7,541 nucleotides of DNA, from contig CAAEBW010000110.1 of the NCBI GenBank assembly GCA_900754145.1, positions 1 through 7,541 on the forward strand, written 5' to 3'. Position numbers and translations under genes: made by a program. Origin of the DNA: Clostridia bacterium. GTDB lineage: Bacteria > Bacillota > Clostridia > Oscillospirales > Acutalibacteraceae. The notes beneath the pieces were generated by a model. That model had not been told where the DNA came from, searched no databases, and worked only from the letters and a program-made list of their open reading frames with translations. This document shows positions 1 to 7,011 of this stretch, in pieces. Position 1 is the stretch's first letter. Every line of letters begins with the position of its first letter.

Positions 1-29
1 AGAGAAGCCCCGCCCTACGTTTGTTAATT

Positions 30-60
30 GAATTTGTTATCCCTACAAATTCCGATTTGT
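30..60. repeat. Two overlapping, mutually exclusive short hairpins
   Basis: GAATTTGT at 30-37 is perfectly complementary to ACAAATTC at 45-52 (8 bp stem, 7-base loop). The same right arm, ACAAAT at 45-50, also pairs perfectly with ATTTGT at 55-60 around a TCCG loop. Only one of the two stems can form at a time. The sequence is AT-rich, so chance pairing is quite possible. Confidence 0.4.
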
Positions 61-72
61 TTATTTTACAGC

Positions 73-93
73 CCCTTTTTCTGCAAAAAAGGG
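73..93. repeat. 8 bp inverted repeat, CCCTTTTT / AAAAAGGG
   Basis: A perfect 8 bp stem (73-80 with 86-93) surrounds a 5-base CTGCA loop. No T-run follows on either strand, so this is not a standard intrinsic terminator. It may be part of a structured leader or of a small repeat element together with the neighbouring hairpins. Confidence 0.4.
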
Positions 94-104
94 CATGATG
101 AGTA

Positions 105-124
105 AGCGGATCGAGAAATCCGCT
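105..124. repeat. 7 bp inverted repeat, AGCGGAT / ATCCGCT
   Basis: A perfect, fairly GC-rich 7 bp stem (105-111 with 118-124) has a CGAGAA loop. It sits 11 bases after the 73-93 hairpin. The bases after it on the + strand are A-rich, not T-rich, so it does not read as a terminator. It could be a stem in a leader RNA or a dyad for a DNA-binding regulator. Confidence 0.4.
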
Positions 125-227
125 GAAAAAGCTATTCAAAGCCAAAGAATTATGATATTCTATAGAGGAAGCTAACGGCGTGTTTCGCAACCATATTGCG
201 TGGATTGGATTTGCCGGTGAATTTAAC

Positions 228-233
228 TTGACA
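228..233 (+). promoter_or_regulatory. Possible -35 box TTGACA
   Basis: This is a perfect match to the sigma-A -35 consensus. The bases at the expected -10 distance (around 250-256, TAATTTT) match TATAAT poorly, so the promoter is weak or absent. If real, the 247-280 nested dyad would overlap the -10 and start region, a typical place for an operator. Confidence 0.2.
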
Positions 234-246
234 GGGTTTGGACTCC

Positions 247-280
247 TTGTAATTTTCGGTGGGTACACCTCTGATTACAA
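247..280. repeat. Nested inverted repeat
   Basis: The outer arms TTGTAAT (247-253) and ATTACAA (274-280) are perfectly complementary. Inside them, GGTG (258-261) and CACC (266-269) form a second 4 bp stem around GGTA. The nested arrangement is more suggestive of RNA structure or an operator dyad than a single stem would be, but I do not recognise it as a known riboswitch class. Confidence 0.35.
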
Positions 281-367
281 AGACCGTACATTTCCCCTCA
301 TTTATCAAGTGTTTTATTGAAAAAAGTTAAAAAAACCGGACCCCGCATTTCTGCGATGCCCATAAAG

Positions 368-373
368 TATAAT
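368..373 (+). promoter_or_regulatory. Possible -10 box TATAAT
   Basis: This is a perfect TATAAT, 44 bases before the apparent start of the first gene. No good -35 box lies 16 to 18 bases upstream (the bases around 345-350 read GCATTT). It is the most plausible promoter element for the gene cluster that follows, on position alone. Confidence 0.25.
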
Positions 374-416
374 TATGATGTGTTTTTCAAATTACTTCCT
401 TATTTGGTGTTAGCAT

Positions 417-2015
417 TTGATTGAGCATTTTCTTTTTACAAGCGAATATGCCTGCAACAGAGCAAACTTTGAAATCAATATTTCGGGCTCAAGCAGATTG
501 ACGCTGGGTGAAGACCAAATCGTCTATAAGGGTTTAAATGAAACCGAGGACGGTTTAGAACTTAATTACGAATATAATAAAGAGCATTTGCGAATAACAA
601 CAGAGCTAAAGCTTATTGGCGGGACAAACGTTATTGTTCAGAAGAATAAAATCAAGAATATTGGCGACGGTACCGTTAAGCTTACAAGATTTTCATCTGC
701 TTTTATTGAAGATATTGCTTACGGTGAGAATACTCCGTATTATCGGAACGATGATATAACGGTTAATATATGCCACAGCAAATGGCAGGGCGAGGGGCAA
801 TGGAAAAAATACACATTGCCCGAGCTTGGAATTTATCCCACCACAATACACGACAGTGAACGCGAATCCTTTAAAATAAATTCGGTGGGCAGCTGGTCAA
901 CCGCTAACTTCTATCCTTTGGCTATTATCGAGGACAATAAAAAGAAAAACACTTGGTTTATGGAAACCGAAGGCTCGCACAGCTGGTATATTAAATTGGC
1001 CAGCTACGGCGGATATACAGCGCCCAGTCTTTCCCTTGAAGTCTGCAACGAAACGGCGTTCGGATATAATATGGATGAAGACAGCATACTTAAAAGATAT
1101 GATGTTAAAATAAACGGCTGGAGAAGCTTCTACAATTTCAGCAATCCAAAGGTGCGCGAATATCTTACGGGTAAGGTTGAGGCGCTGTATAACATAGGCT
1201 TCAGGTTTATTAAAAACGATTATAACGCATCTATCGGTATAGGTGCTACCAATAATTATGACGGCGACTCTCCTGCCGAGGGCGCTATTGTAAACGCAAA
1301 CACTTTTTATTCTTTTGTGGAGTCACTTTACGAAAAATTCCCTGACCTTGTTATAGAAAACTGCGGCAGCGGCGCACTCAGGTGCGATAATAAAATGCTC
1401 CGCAGATGCTACCTGCAAAGCACCTAGGATCAGGAATTCTATTACAACAATCCCTCAATCGTAATGGGAAGTATGGCGGTTATGCCGCCCGAAAAGGCAG
1501 GAATATGGTCATATCCTTATCCCGCTATGTATCCTTATGTGAACGGTGAGTATGTTCCTTTCGCTCCTGACAGCGAATATTACGACCGTATGAAGGACGG
1601 AAAGGAAACCGCCTTCAATATGGTTACCGCTATGACGGGTTATTTGTATCTTTCGGGAAGAATCGAGTTCTGCGATGAGAAAAACTTCGCCCTTGTAAAA
1701 GAAGCGGTTGATTTTTATAAGAATATCAGGAAATACATCTCCGTTTCCCGACCTGTATTTCCCCTCGGAATGGTTGGAATAAACGAGAAAAAAACTGCGG
1801 CGCTTGGGCTTCTTTCAGAAAATAAGCTCCTGCTTGCGGTCTGGAATTTAACAGACGAGGAAAAAACCGTAGAGCTTCCGCTTGAGGAATATATTAATTC
1901 TGAAATAGTTGTTGATTCCGTATATCCTGCAAAAGCAAAATACAGCGTCTCAGACAGGACTGTTTCGTTAAAGCTAAGCTCGCTTGAGGCGGTATATATT
2001 GAAATAACTATTTAA
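417..2015 (+). pseudogene. GH36-like (clan GH-D) glycosidase, broken by in-frame TAG and internal deletion
   Basis: A retaining alpha-galactosidase-type enzyme of clan GH-D by its motifs. The N-terminal half (about residues 1-205) resembles the beta-sandwich of GH36-like proteins (GEGQW, GSWSTANFYPL, METEGSHSW). The barrel part carries RSFYNFSNPKVREYL and FIKNDYN, whose Asp268 matches the catalytic nucleophile, then ENCGSGALR. Codon 337 (1425-1427) is TAG; reading through it continues in the same frame as DQEFYYNNPSIVMGS, PPEKAGIWSYPYP and a normal C-terminal beta domain ending in TAA at 2013-2015. The residue after the TAG, Asp338, is the expected acid/base. The barrel portion with the usual DDGW motif is missing between about residues 205 and 217, so 533 codons stand where I would expect roughly 700. 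The start is uncertain: TTG at 417 has no Shine-Dalgarno site, and an in-frame TAG lies at 411-413. The second half could restart at ATG 1464 but would be inactive. Confidence 0.85.
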
Positions 2016-2020
2016 GGAGA
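2014..2020 (+). promoter_or_regulatory. Ribosome binding site of the GH78 pseudogene
   Basis: AAGGAGA lies 6 bases before ATG 2027-2029 and overlaps the TAA stop of the preceding gene. It fixes the original start at 2027, although the frame opened there is lost after about ten codons. Confidence 0.8.
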
Positions 2021-2026
2021 TTTTTT

Positions 2027-3076
2027 ATGAATTTTATTAAGGCGTCCGAAGACTTTTGTACCTTGAAAAAAGAGTGCCCGCGCCGTATTTTTGCCGTAAT
2101 TTTACGGTTTCAAAGGAACTTAGCGGAGCAACCCTTACTATAACGGGACTCGGGTATTATAAAGCGTTTATTAACGGAAAAGAAATAACTAAAGGCTTTT
2201 TAGCGCCATACAGAAGCAATATCGACCATTATATTTATTGTGATGAGTACGATTTGACCGATATTCTTAAAAACGGCAAAAATACCTTGGGAATAATACT
2301 CGGAAACGGTTTGAGAAACGCTTGGGGGCGGCTTTATCTGGGATTTTGATAAGGCTGTTTTCCGCGGAGCGCCGATAACGGCGTTTTCGCTCGAGCTGTT
2401 ATATTCAGACGGAGCAAAGGAAACAATAATATCCGATTCTCAAACCAAAACCGCTCCGGCGCCTATTTTATATGACGATTTGCACACAGGCGAAATGTTC
2501 GACGCCCGCCTCCAAATACCCGACTGGGCTTCTCCCGTTTATGAGGACGGTAATTGGAGCTTCGCGATAAAAGCCGAAGCTCCCCGCGGCGAGCTTAAAA
2601 TATGCGAAGCCGAGCTTGCCTATAATATGATAACAAGACCCGATTTTCCGTCATACGGAAATTGGATTGTCAGAGGAGCGACTACGCTTTGGGAGGAATT
2701 CTATCCCGAAAAGGGAGAGGGAGACCTTGTTCGCATATCCTCACACAATCATCATTTCTGGGGCGATGTTTCGGCATGGTTTTACAGATATCTTGCAGGC
2801 GTAAACGTCAACCCGCAAAAGAGGGACGCAAATAATATAAATATTGAGCCTGTTTTTATCCATAAGCTTGATTTTGTAAAAGCAAGCTATACCGCAAAGG
2901 ACGGAACGGTCGCGGTCAATTGGAAACGCGAAAACGATACTATTATTATCAATACGGAGCTTACGGGTAAGGTTTACGGAAAAATAATCTTGCCGAATGG
3001 CTTTGCCTTTGAGGATAACAGCCGTGAAAAAGAGCTTAAAACCGCAGAATATACTGCTTTTAAGCTTAAAATATAA
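2027..3076 (+). pseudogene. GH78 alpha-L-rhamnosidase, two frameshifts and catalytic domain deleted
   Basis: Alpha-L-rhamnosidases of GH78 release terminal rhamnose from pectin, glycosides or other plant polymers. The original ATG 2027 opens MNFIKASEDF. The homologous frame then moves to positions starting at about 2056 (YLEKRVPAPYF, the conserved start of the N-terminal sandwich; also LAPYRSNIDHYIY and LGNGLRN). A second shift at about 2320-2332 restores the first frame, giving GGGFIWDFDKAVFRGAP, then the HTGEMFDAR motif. After KICEAE (about 2614) the sequence jumps to LAYNMITRPDFPSYGNW, which in the family lies near the end of the (alpha/alpha)6 barrel. Several hundred residues are gone, including the Asp/Glu-rich region that holds the general acid. 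GATTLWEEF, NHHFWGDVSAWFY and the C-terminal beta-sandwich remain. The total is about 350 codons against roughly 800-900 in full-length relatives. It cannot be a working rhamnosidase. No in-frame start inside it has a convincing ribosome site. Confidence 0.87.
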
Positions 3077-3084
3077 AAAATGTT

Positions 3085-3089
3085 AGGAG
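3085..3089 (+). promoter_or_regulatory. Ribosome binding site of the GH130 pseudogene
   Basis: AGGAG lies 8 bases before ATG 3098-3100. It shows that translation originally began at 3098, not at the later ATG 3196, which lacks a usable site. Confidence 0.8.
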
Positions 3090-3097
3090 CAGAAGTT

Positions 3098-4038
3098 ATG
3101 AACGAATTTATTATGCACAGACATCCCGCAAACCCGCTTATAAAGCCCGAGGATTTTCCGGTTCCCGCAGACAGCGTTATGAACTGCGTCAGGCAATGTA
3201 TAAGGGTAAAACCGTACTGCTTGTCGCCGCTATTTACCGTGGACTGGTAAACGGCAAAAAAACGGGAATACACGTTGCAATGAGCGAGGACGGAATTAAT
3301 TTTGAAATCGACCCGAACCCGCTTTGCAGCGGAACAGACTTCGGCGGAGATTATATGTTTTACGACTGCTGGGTTATCGACCCGCGCCTTACCCAGATAG
3401 GGGACGAGTATTACATCTGCCGCCCCGGTCAGGGAGCATTAGGACCCTGCGCTTTACTCGAAAAGACAACCGATTTTAAAACAACCGAATTTTTGGGTTG
3501 CATTGCTTTGCCGCCTAACCGCGTTCCCTGCATTTTCCCTGAAAAGATCGACGGAAAGTATGTCCGTATTGACCGTCCGATGGCAGGCAGCGGCAAGGGC
3601 TGCGGAGAAATCTGGATTTCTTATTCGCCCGACCTAAAGTATTGGGGCGACCATAAGCCGCTTTTAAAGCCCGGCTTTGTACCTCAGTTCGATTTTAAAA
3701 TAGGTCCTACAGTTCCCGCAAAAACAAGTGCCGGTTGGCTCGAAATAATCCACGGCACATGGGATACCTGTTCTGATACACGCTATTCGATAGGCGCGGT
3801 ACTCCTTGACCTTAATGACCCGTCGAAAATAATCGGTCATTGCAACAGCTGGATTTTAACCCCGCAGGCAGACTACGAGCTTACCGGTCACGTAAGAAAT
3901 GTATGCTTCCCGTGCGGTTGCCTTGTCAATGAGGAAAAGGACGAAATAAGAATTTATTACGGCGCGTCGGACGAATTTGTCTGTCTAGCTACAGGCTCGC
4001 TGTCCGAACTTTTAGATGCTTGTAAAAAAAGACTTTAA
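3098..4038 (+). pseudogene. GH130-type mannoside phosphorylase/hydrolase with one frameshift
   Basis: GH130 proteins are five-bladed beta-propellers that phosphorolyse or hydrolyse beta-mannosides in the cytoplasm, for example mannosyl-glucose or manno-oligosaccharides. From ATG 3098 the frame reads MNEFIMHRHPANPLIKPEDF, PVPADSVMNC, then drifts into non-homologous residues. The family frame resumes one register over at about 3190-3196 (QAMYKGKTVLLVAAIYRG) and runs to TAA 4036-4038. A single base missing between about 3185 and 3192 explains this: restoring one G gives NCGQAMYKG. Downstream family features are intact: SEDGINFEID, VIDPRLTQIGDEYY (its Asp aligns with the GH130 general acid), FPEKIDGKYVRIDRP, GEIWISYSPDL, GPTVPAKT, NVCFPCG and IYYGASDEFVCLAT. 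The repaired length of about 313 residues fits the family. Phosphorylase versus hydrolase cannot be settled here. A protein started at ATG 3196 would lack the first propeller strands. Of the four damaged genes this is the least decayed, and sequencing error is a live alternative. Confidence 0.83.
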
Positions 4039-4066
4039 ATAACTAAACTAAGAGAGGTAACAGAGT

Positions 4067-4744
4067 ATGAATAAGAAAATCGAAAAGCTGCAGGAAAATA
4101 TTGTCCCTGCAACTGATCAAAATAAAGGAAGCTTTTTCCCGAGAGATGAGGCGACAGGTAACGGTCTTAAGATTCTCTTTGTCGGAAATTCAATTACAAA
4201 ACACGCACCAAAAGCCGATATGGGTTGGTTTGGCGATTGGGGAATGGCGGCGACAAGCCTTGAAAACGATTATGTTCACAAAACAATGTCAAAAATCCGC
4301 GAGGTGAGACCCGGAAGCGGATTTGCGATGCTTCAGGTTGCCGGTTATGAGCGTGAATTTTATACACTTCATCCGAGCGAAGTTTACGAATCGGCAAAAG
4401 AATATCGCCCTGATGTTGTAATAATGTTTTTCGGCGCCAATGTCAACAAAGAGTACGATACAACGGAAAATCCGCCGCGTACCTTCGGTGATGCCTATGA
4501 GGAATTAAGAAATTGGGTTGACAGCGGGGAAACGCTGTTTATCCATTCGCAGGGCTTCTACATACGTCCCGTGCTTGACAATGAAAAGAAAGCCGTTGCC
4601 GAAAAATACGGGGATATTTTTGTGGATATAGAGGATATAAGAAACCGCGAGGACACGCACGGAAAATTTAACCATCCAAGCGATTTGGGTATGGAGCTTA
4701 TTGCAGAACGCTTTTTCGATGCTCTTTTGAAAAAGCTGAAATAA
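4067..4744 (+). CDS. SGNH/GDSL-family hydrolase (probable carbohydrate esterase), intact
   Basis: A 225-residue SGNH-fold hydrolase. Block I is LFVGNSITKHAP with the nucleophile Ser42, block III is FFGANVN with the oxyanion Asn near 125, and block V is FNHPSDLGM with catalytic His203. The usual DxxH pattern is not present: the position three residues before His203 is Lys200. The nearest acid is Asp196, so the triad may be a Ser-His dyad or use another Asp. WFGDWGMAATSLENDYVH after block I is typical of SGNH proteins encoded beside glycosidases in Firmicutes. There is no signal peptide or membrane segment, so it is probably cytoplasmic. The start is ATG 4067, with GAGAGG at 4052-4057 nine bases upstream. 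It follows the GH130 gene by 28 bases. Context suggests removal of acetyl or other acyl groups from imported oligosaccharides, but the substrate is not visible in the sequence. Confidence 0.87.
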   Translation: MNKKIEKLQENIVPATDQNKGSFFPRDEATGNGLKILFVGNSITKHAPKADMGWFGDWGMAATSLENDYVHKTMSKIREVRPGSGFAMLQVAGYEREFYTLHPSEVYESAKEYRPDVVIMFFGANVNKEYDTTENPPRTFGDAYEELRNWVDSGETLFIHSQGFYIRPVLDNEKKAVAEKYGDIFVDIEDIRNREDTHGKFNHPSDLGMELIAERFFDALLKKLK

Positions 4745-4771
4745 AAAATATTGCTTGATTTTCGATATTTA

Positions 4772-4777
4772 TATAAA
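4772..4777 (+). promoter_or_regulatory. Possible internal -10 element
   Basis: TATAAA lies in an AT-rich 52-base gap just before the alpha-galactosidase gene, the longest gap between genes of the 417-7413 cluster. No good -35 box is present (TTGCTT at 4751-4756 is 15 bases upstream). It also leaves a leader of only some 15 bases, so it is speculative. Confidence 0.15.
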
Positions 4778-4796
4778 AATGTGTTTGGAGACAATT

Positions 4797-6968
4797 ATGA
4801 TTACATTTGACAAAGAAAACGAAATTTTTTATCTTAATACCAAAAGTGTTACTTACGCAATGGGGATAAACGGCGGAAAGCTGTTTCACCGCTATTGGGG
4901 TAAAAGGCTTGTAAACCCGCTTGGTAAAACAAATTTAAGCGATTATCTGAGAAGAAATTTCGAGGCTGTAGATTTAGATGGCGGCAATTCAGATATTGTT
5001 CCCTTTGAGTATTCGACCTACGGAAATGCGGATATGCGTATGCCCTCCGCCGAGTTTAGGTTTTCAGACGGCAGCCGAGTATCTAACCTTACATATAAGG
5101 ACTATGAAATATTGGATGGCAAGCCGGCTTTAGAGGGTCTCCCCGCCACCTACTGCGAGGAGGGGGACAAGGTTCAAACACTTGCTATCCGCCTTGAAGA
5201 TACCTACCAAAATGTTGATGTTTTCCTTTCCTATTCGGTATTTGAGGATTTGGACGCGATTACCCGCAGTACAAAAATAGTAAACAGGGGAGAGAAGCTG
5301 TTACTTGATTCCGCAATGAGCGCAACGGTGGATTTTTACGGCAGCCCCGAACGGGAAATTCTCCACCTTGACGGCGCGTGGTCAAGGGAACGGCATATTA
5401 CAAGACAGCCGATTGTTCCCGGTAATCAGGGTATAAACAGCCGCTACGGCTGCAGCAGTCCTTTCCATAACCCGTTTATCGCCCTTTGCGATAAAAACAC
5501 AACCGAAAATCACGGCAATGTTTACGGCTTTAACCTTGTTTACAGCGGCAATTTCACCGCGGGAGCGGAGCGCAATTCCTATAACAGCGTGCGCGCCTAC
5601 ATAGGCATTAATCCAACCAATTTCCAATTTGTTTTGGAAAAGGGCGACAGCTTTCAGACCCCCGAGGCGGTGCTGGTTTATTCCGCTAAGGGCCTCGGCG
5701 AGATGTCGCGCATTTACCACAAGCTTTACCGCACCCGCCTTTGCAGGGGTAAGTACAGAGATACAGAGCGCTTTGTGCTTATAAATAACTGGGAAGCTAC
5801 TTATTTCAATTTTGACGAGGATAAAATAGTTGCAATCGCCGAAAAAGCCGCAAAAATCGGAATAGACACAATGGTGCTTGATGACGGTTGGTTCAGCTCA
5901 CGCATTAACGATACAAACGGTCTTGGCGACTGGTACGAAAACCGTGACCGACTGCCGAACGGTTTAGAGGGTCTCGCAAAGCGCATAAACGCCCTTGGTA
6001 TGCGGTTCGGGCTTTGGTTTGAGCCTGAAATGGTAAACCCGGGGACGGAATTATTTAAAAATCACCCCGATTGGATTCTTCACACCAAGGGAAGAAAATC
6101 ATCTTTATCAAGGAATCAGTTAACCCTTGACTTTTCAAGAGACGATGTGTGTGATTATATTATAGATACCCTGAGCGGAATTTTAAGCCGTGCGAATATT
6201 GAATACATAAAGTGGGATATGAACCGCGCAATGTCCGAGCCGGGATCTGCCTTCCGGGACGGAGACCGTCAGGGCGAGGTAATGCACCGCTATATTTTAG
6301 GGCTTTACAGAGTACTTGAAACAATAACAAGCAGATTCCCGAATGTACTTTTTGAAAGCTGTGCAAGCGGCGGCGCAAGGTTTGACGCGGGTATGCTTTA
6401 CTATATGCCCCAGACCTGGACGAGCGATGACAGCGACGCGGTGGAACGGCTTAAAATTCAGTACGGCACAAGCGTTGTTTATCCTTTCAGCTCAATGGGT
6501 GCGCACGTTTCGGCTGTGCCTAACCATCAGGTTGGCAGAATCACAAGCTTTGATATGCGCTGTAATGTGGCGTTGGCGGGGCAGTTCGGCTTTGAGCTTG
6601 ACCTTAACAAATGCTCGGAGGACGAGCTTAAAACCGCCGAAAGGGCAATAAAAACCTACCGCGAATTAGGCGAGGTCTTCCACAAGGGCGACTGCTACCG
6701 ATTAAAATCCCCGTTTGATAGTGATCTGTGTGCTATAGAATTTGTTTCCGAGGATAAAAACACCGTGATTTTAACGGTGAACTGCGACCGCGCAACGCCT
6801 AACGCTCCCGATGAGTATATTCTGCTCGAAGGACTTGACGAGACGGCGGTTTACGCCCTTGAGGGAACAGATAAGCGCTTCGGCGGCGATCACCTTATGA
6901 ACATAGGCTGGCATTTTGTAAACAACTGCGAAAATCAGTCAATTTTAGCAGTATTTAAGCGTAAATAG
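4797..6968 (+). CDS. GH36 alpha-galactosidase, intact
   Basis: Retaining alpha-galactosidase that releases alpha-1,6-galactose from raffinose-family sugars, melibiose and galactomannan fragments; no signal peptide, so cytoplasmic. It has 723 residues, the normal family length. Order: N-terminal beta-supersandwich (about 1-330), (beta/alpha)8 barrel (about 331-610), C-terminal beta-sandwich. Visible barrel motifs are LDDGWF (Asp362, Asp363), GLWFEPEMVNP (Trp407), KWDMNR with nucleophile Asp474, FESCASGGARFD (Cys522 to Gly526) and TWTSDDSDA with acid/base Asp544. The 70-residue nucleophile-to-acid spacing agrees with characterised GH36 enzymes. GAHVSAVPNHQ and the C-terminal GTDKRFGGDHLM are also typical. 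ATG 4797 is chosen because TGGAG at 4786-4790 lies 6 bases before it and the family N-terminus (MITFDKENEIFYLNT) begins there; the in-frame TTG at 4755 has no such support. The gene ends with TAG 6966-6968, so TAG acts as an ordinary stop in this genome. No disabling change was found. Confidence 0.96.
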   Translation: MITFDKENEIFYLNTKSVTYAMGINGGKLFHRYWGKRLVNPLGKTNLSDYLRRNFEAVDLDGGNSDIVPFEYSTYGNADMRMPSAEFRFSDGSRVSNLTYKDYEILDGKPALEGLPATYCEEGDKVQTLAIRLEDTYQNVDVFLSYSVFEDLDAITRSTKIVNRGEKLLLDSAMSATVDFYGSPEREILHLDGAWSRERHITRQPIVPGNQGINSRYGCSSPFHNPFIALCDKNTTENHGNVYGFNLVYSGNFTAGAERNSYNSVRAYIGINPTNFQFVLEKGDSFQTPEAVLVYSAKGLGEMSRIYHKLYRTRLCRGKYRDTERFVLINNWEATYFNFDEDKIVAIAEKAAKIGIDTMVLDDGWFSSRINDTNGLGDWYENRDRLPNGLEGLAKRINALGMRFGLWFEPEMVNPGTELFKNHPDWILHTKGRKSSLSRNQLTLDFSRDDVCDYIIDTLSGILSRANIEYIKWDMNRAMSEPGSAFRDGDRQGEVMHRYILGLYRVLETITSRFPNVLFESCASGGARFDAGMLYYMPQTWTSDDSDAVERLKIQYGTSVVYPFSSMGAHVSAVPNHQVGRITSFDMRCNVALAGQFGFELDLNKCSEDELKTAERAIKTYRELGEVFHKGDCYRLKSPFDSDLCAIEFVSEDKNTVILTVNCDRATPNAPDEYILLEGLDETAVYALEGTDKRFGGDHLMNIGWHFVNNCENQSILAVFKRK

Positions 6969-6997
6969 TTATTCTTGAGTCAAATAAAACTAAAAAA

Positions 6998-7002
6998 CGG
7001 AG
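6998..7002 (+). promoter_or_regulatory. Ribosome binding site before the GH3 remnant
   Basis: CGGAG lies 9 bases before ATG 7012. It is the site that would allow the truncated GH3 domain to be translated. Confidence 0.5.
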
Positions 7003-7011
7003 TTTTAAGCA

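Larger units (their letters stand above)
1..416. other. Non-coding upstream region rich in inverted repeats
   Basis: No recognisable gene lies here. The longest open stretch on the + strand is a 46-codon frame from a GTG at 180 to a TGA at 318-320, with no family I recognise. What can be seen is a series of perfect short inverted repeats (30-37 with 45-52, 45-50 with 55-60, 73-80 with 86-93, 105-111 with 118-124, 247-253 with 274-280) and promoter-like hexamers at 228-233 and 368-373. None of the hairpins is followed by a T-tract, so none looks like an intrinsic terminator. Read on the minus strand, the first 19 bases are a GC-rich string (CGTAGGGCGGGGCTTCTCT) reminiscent of intergenic repeats in Clostridia genomes; this is only an impression. 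The region could be a 5' leader, a small non-autonomous repeat element, or debris of an older gene. Confidence 0.6.

Noticed and set aside
98..175. 25-codon ORF starting MSKRIEKSAEK
   Set aside because: It is too short, has no clear ribosome site, overlaps the 105-124 hairpin, and I recognise no family.
1425..1427. TAG as a recoded sense codon (alternative genetic code or pyrrolysine)
   Set aside because: The intact GH36 gene ends with TAG exactly where its family ends, and the same damaged gene also carries a separate domain loss, so ordinary pseudogenisation is simpler.
3185..3193. Programmed ribosomal frameshift in the GH130 gene
   Set aside because: There is no slippery heptamer and no clear downstream stem, and neighbouring genes show unrelated lesions, so an indel is more likely.
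4755..4796. Upstream TTG start extending the alpha-galactosidase by 14 residues
   Set aside because: It has no ribosome site and adds residues not typical of the family; TGGAG at the right distance supports ATG 4797.
5382..5720. Minus-strand open frames inside the GH36 gene (also 2974-3273, 4558-4794, 6160-6378)
   Set aside because: They lie opposite clear coding sequence, have no recognisable motifs and no ribosome sites; they are shadows of the real frames.
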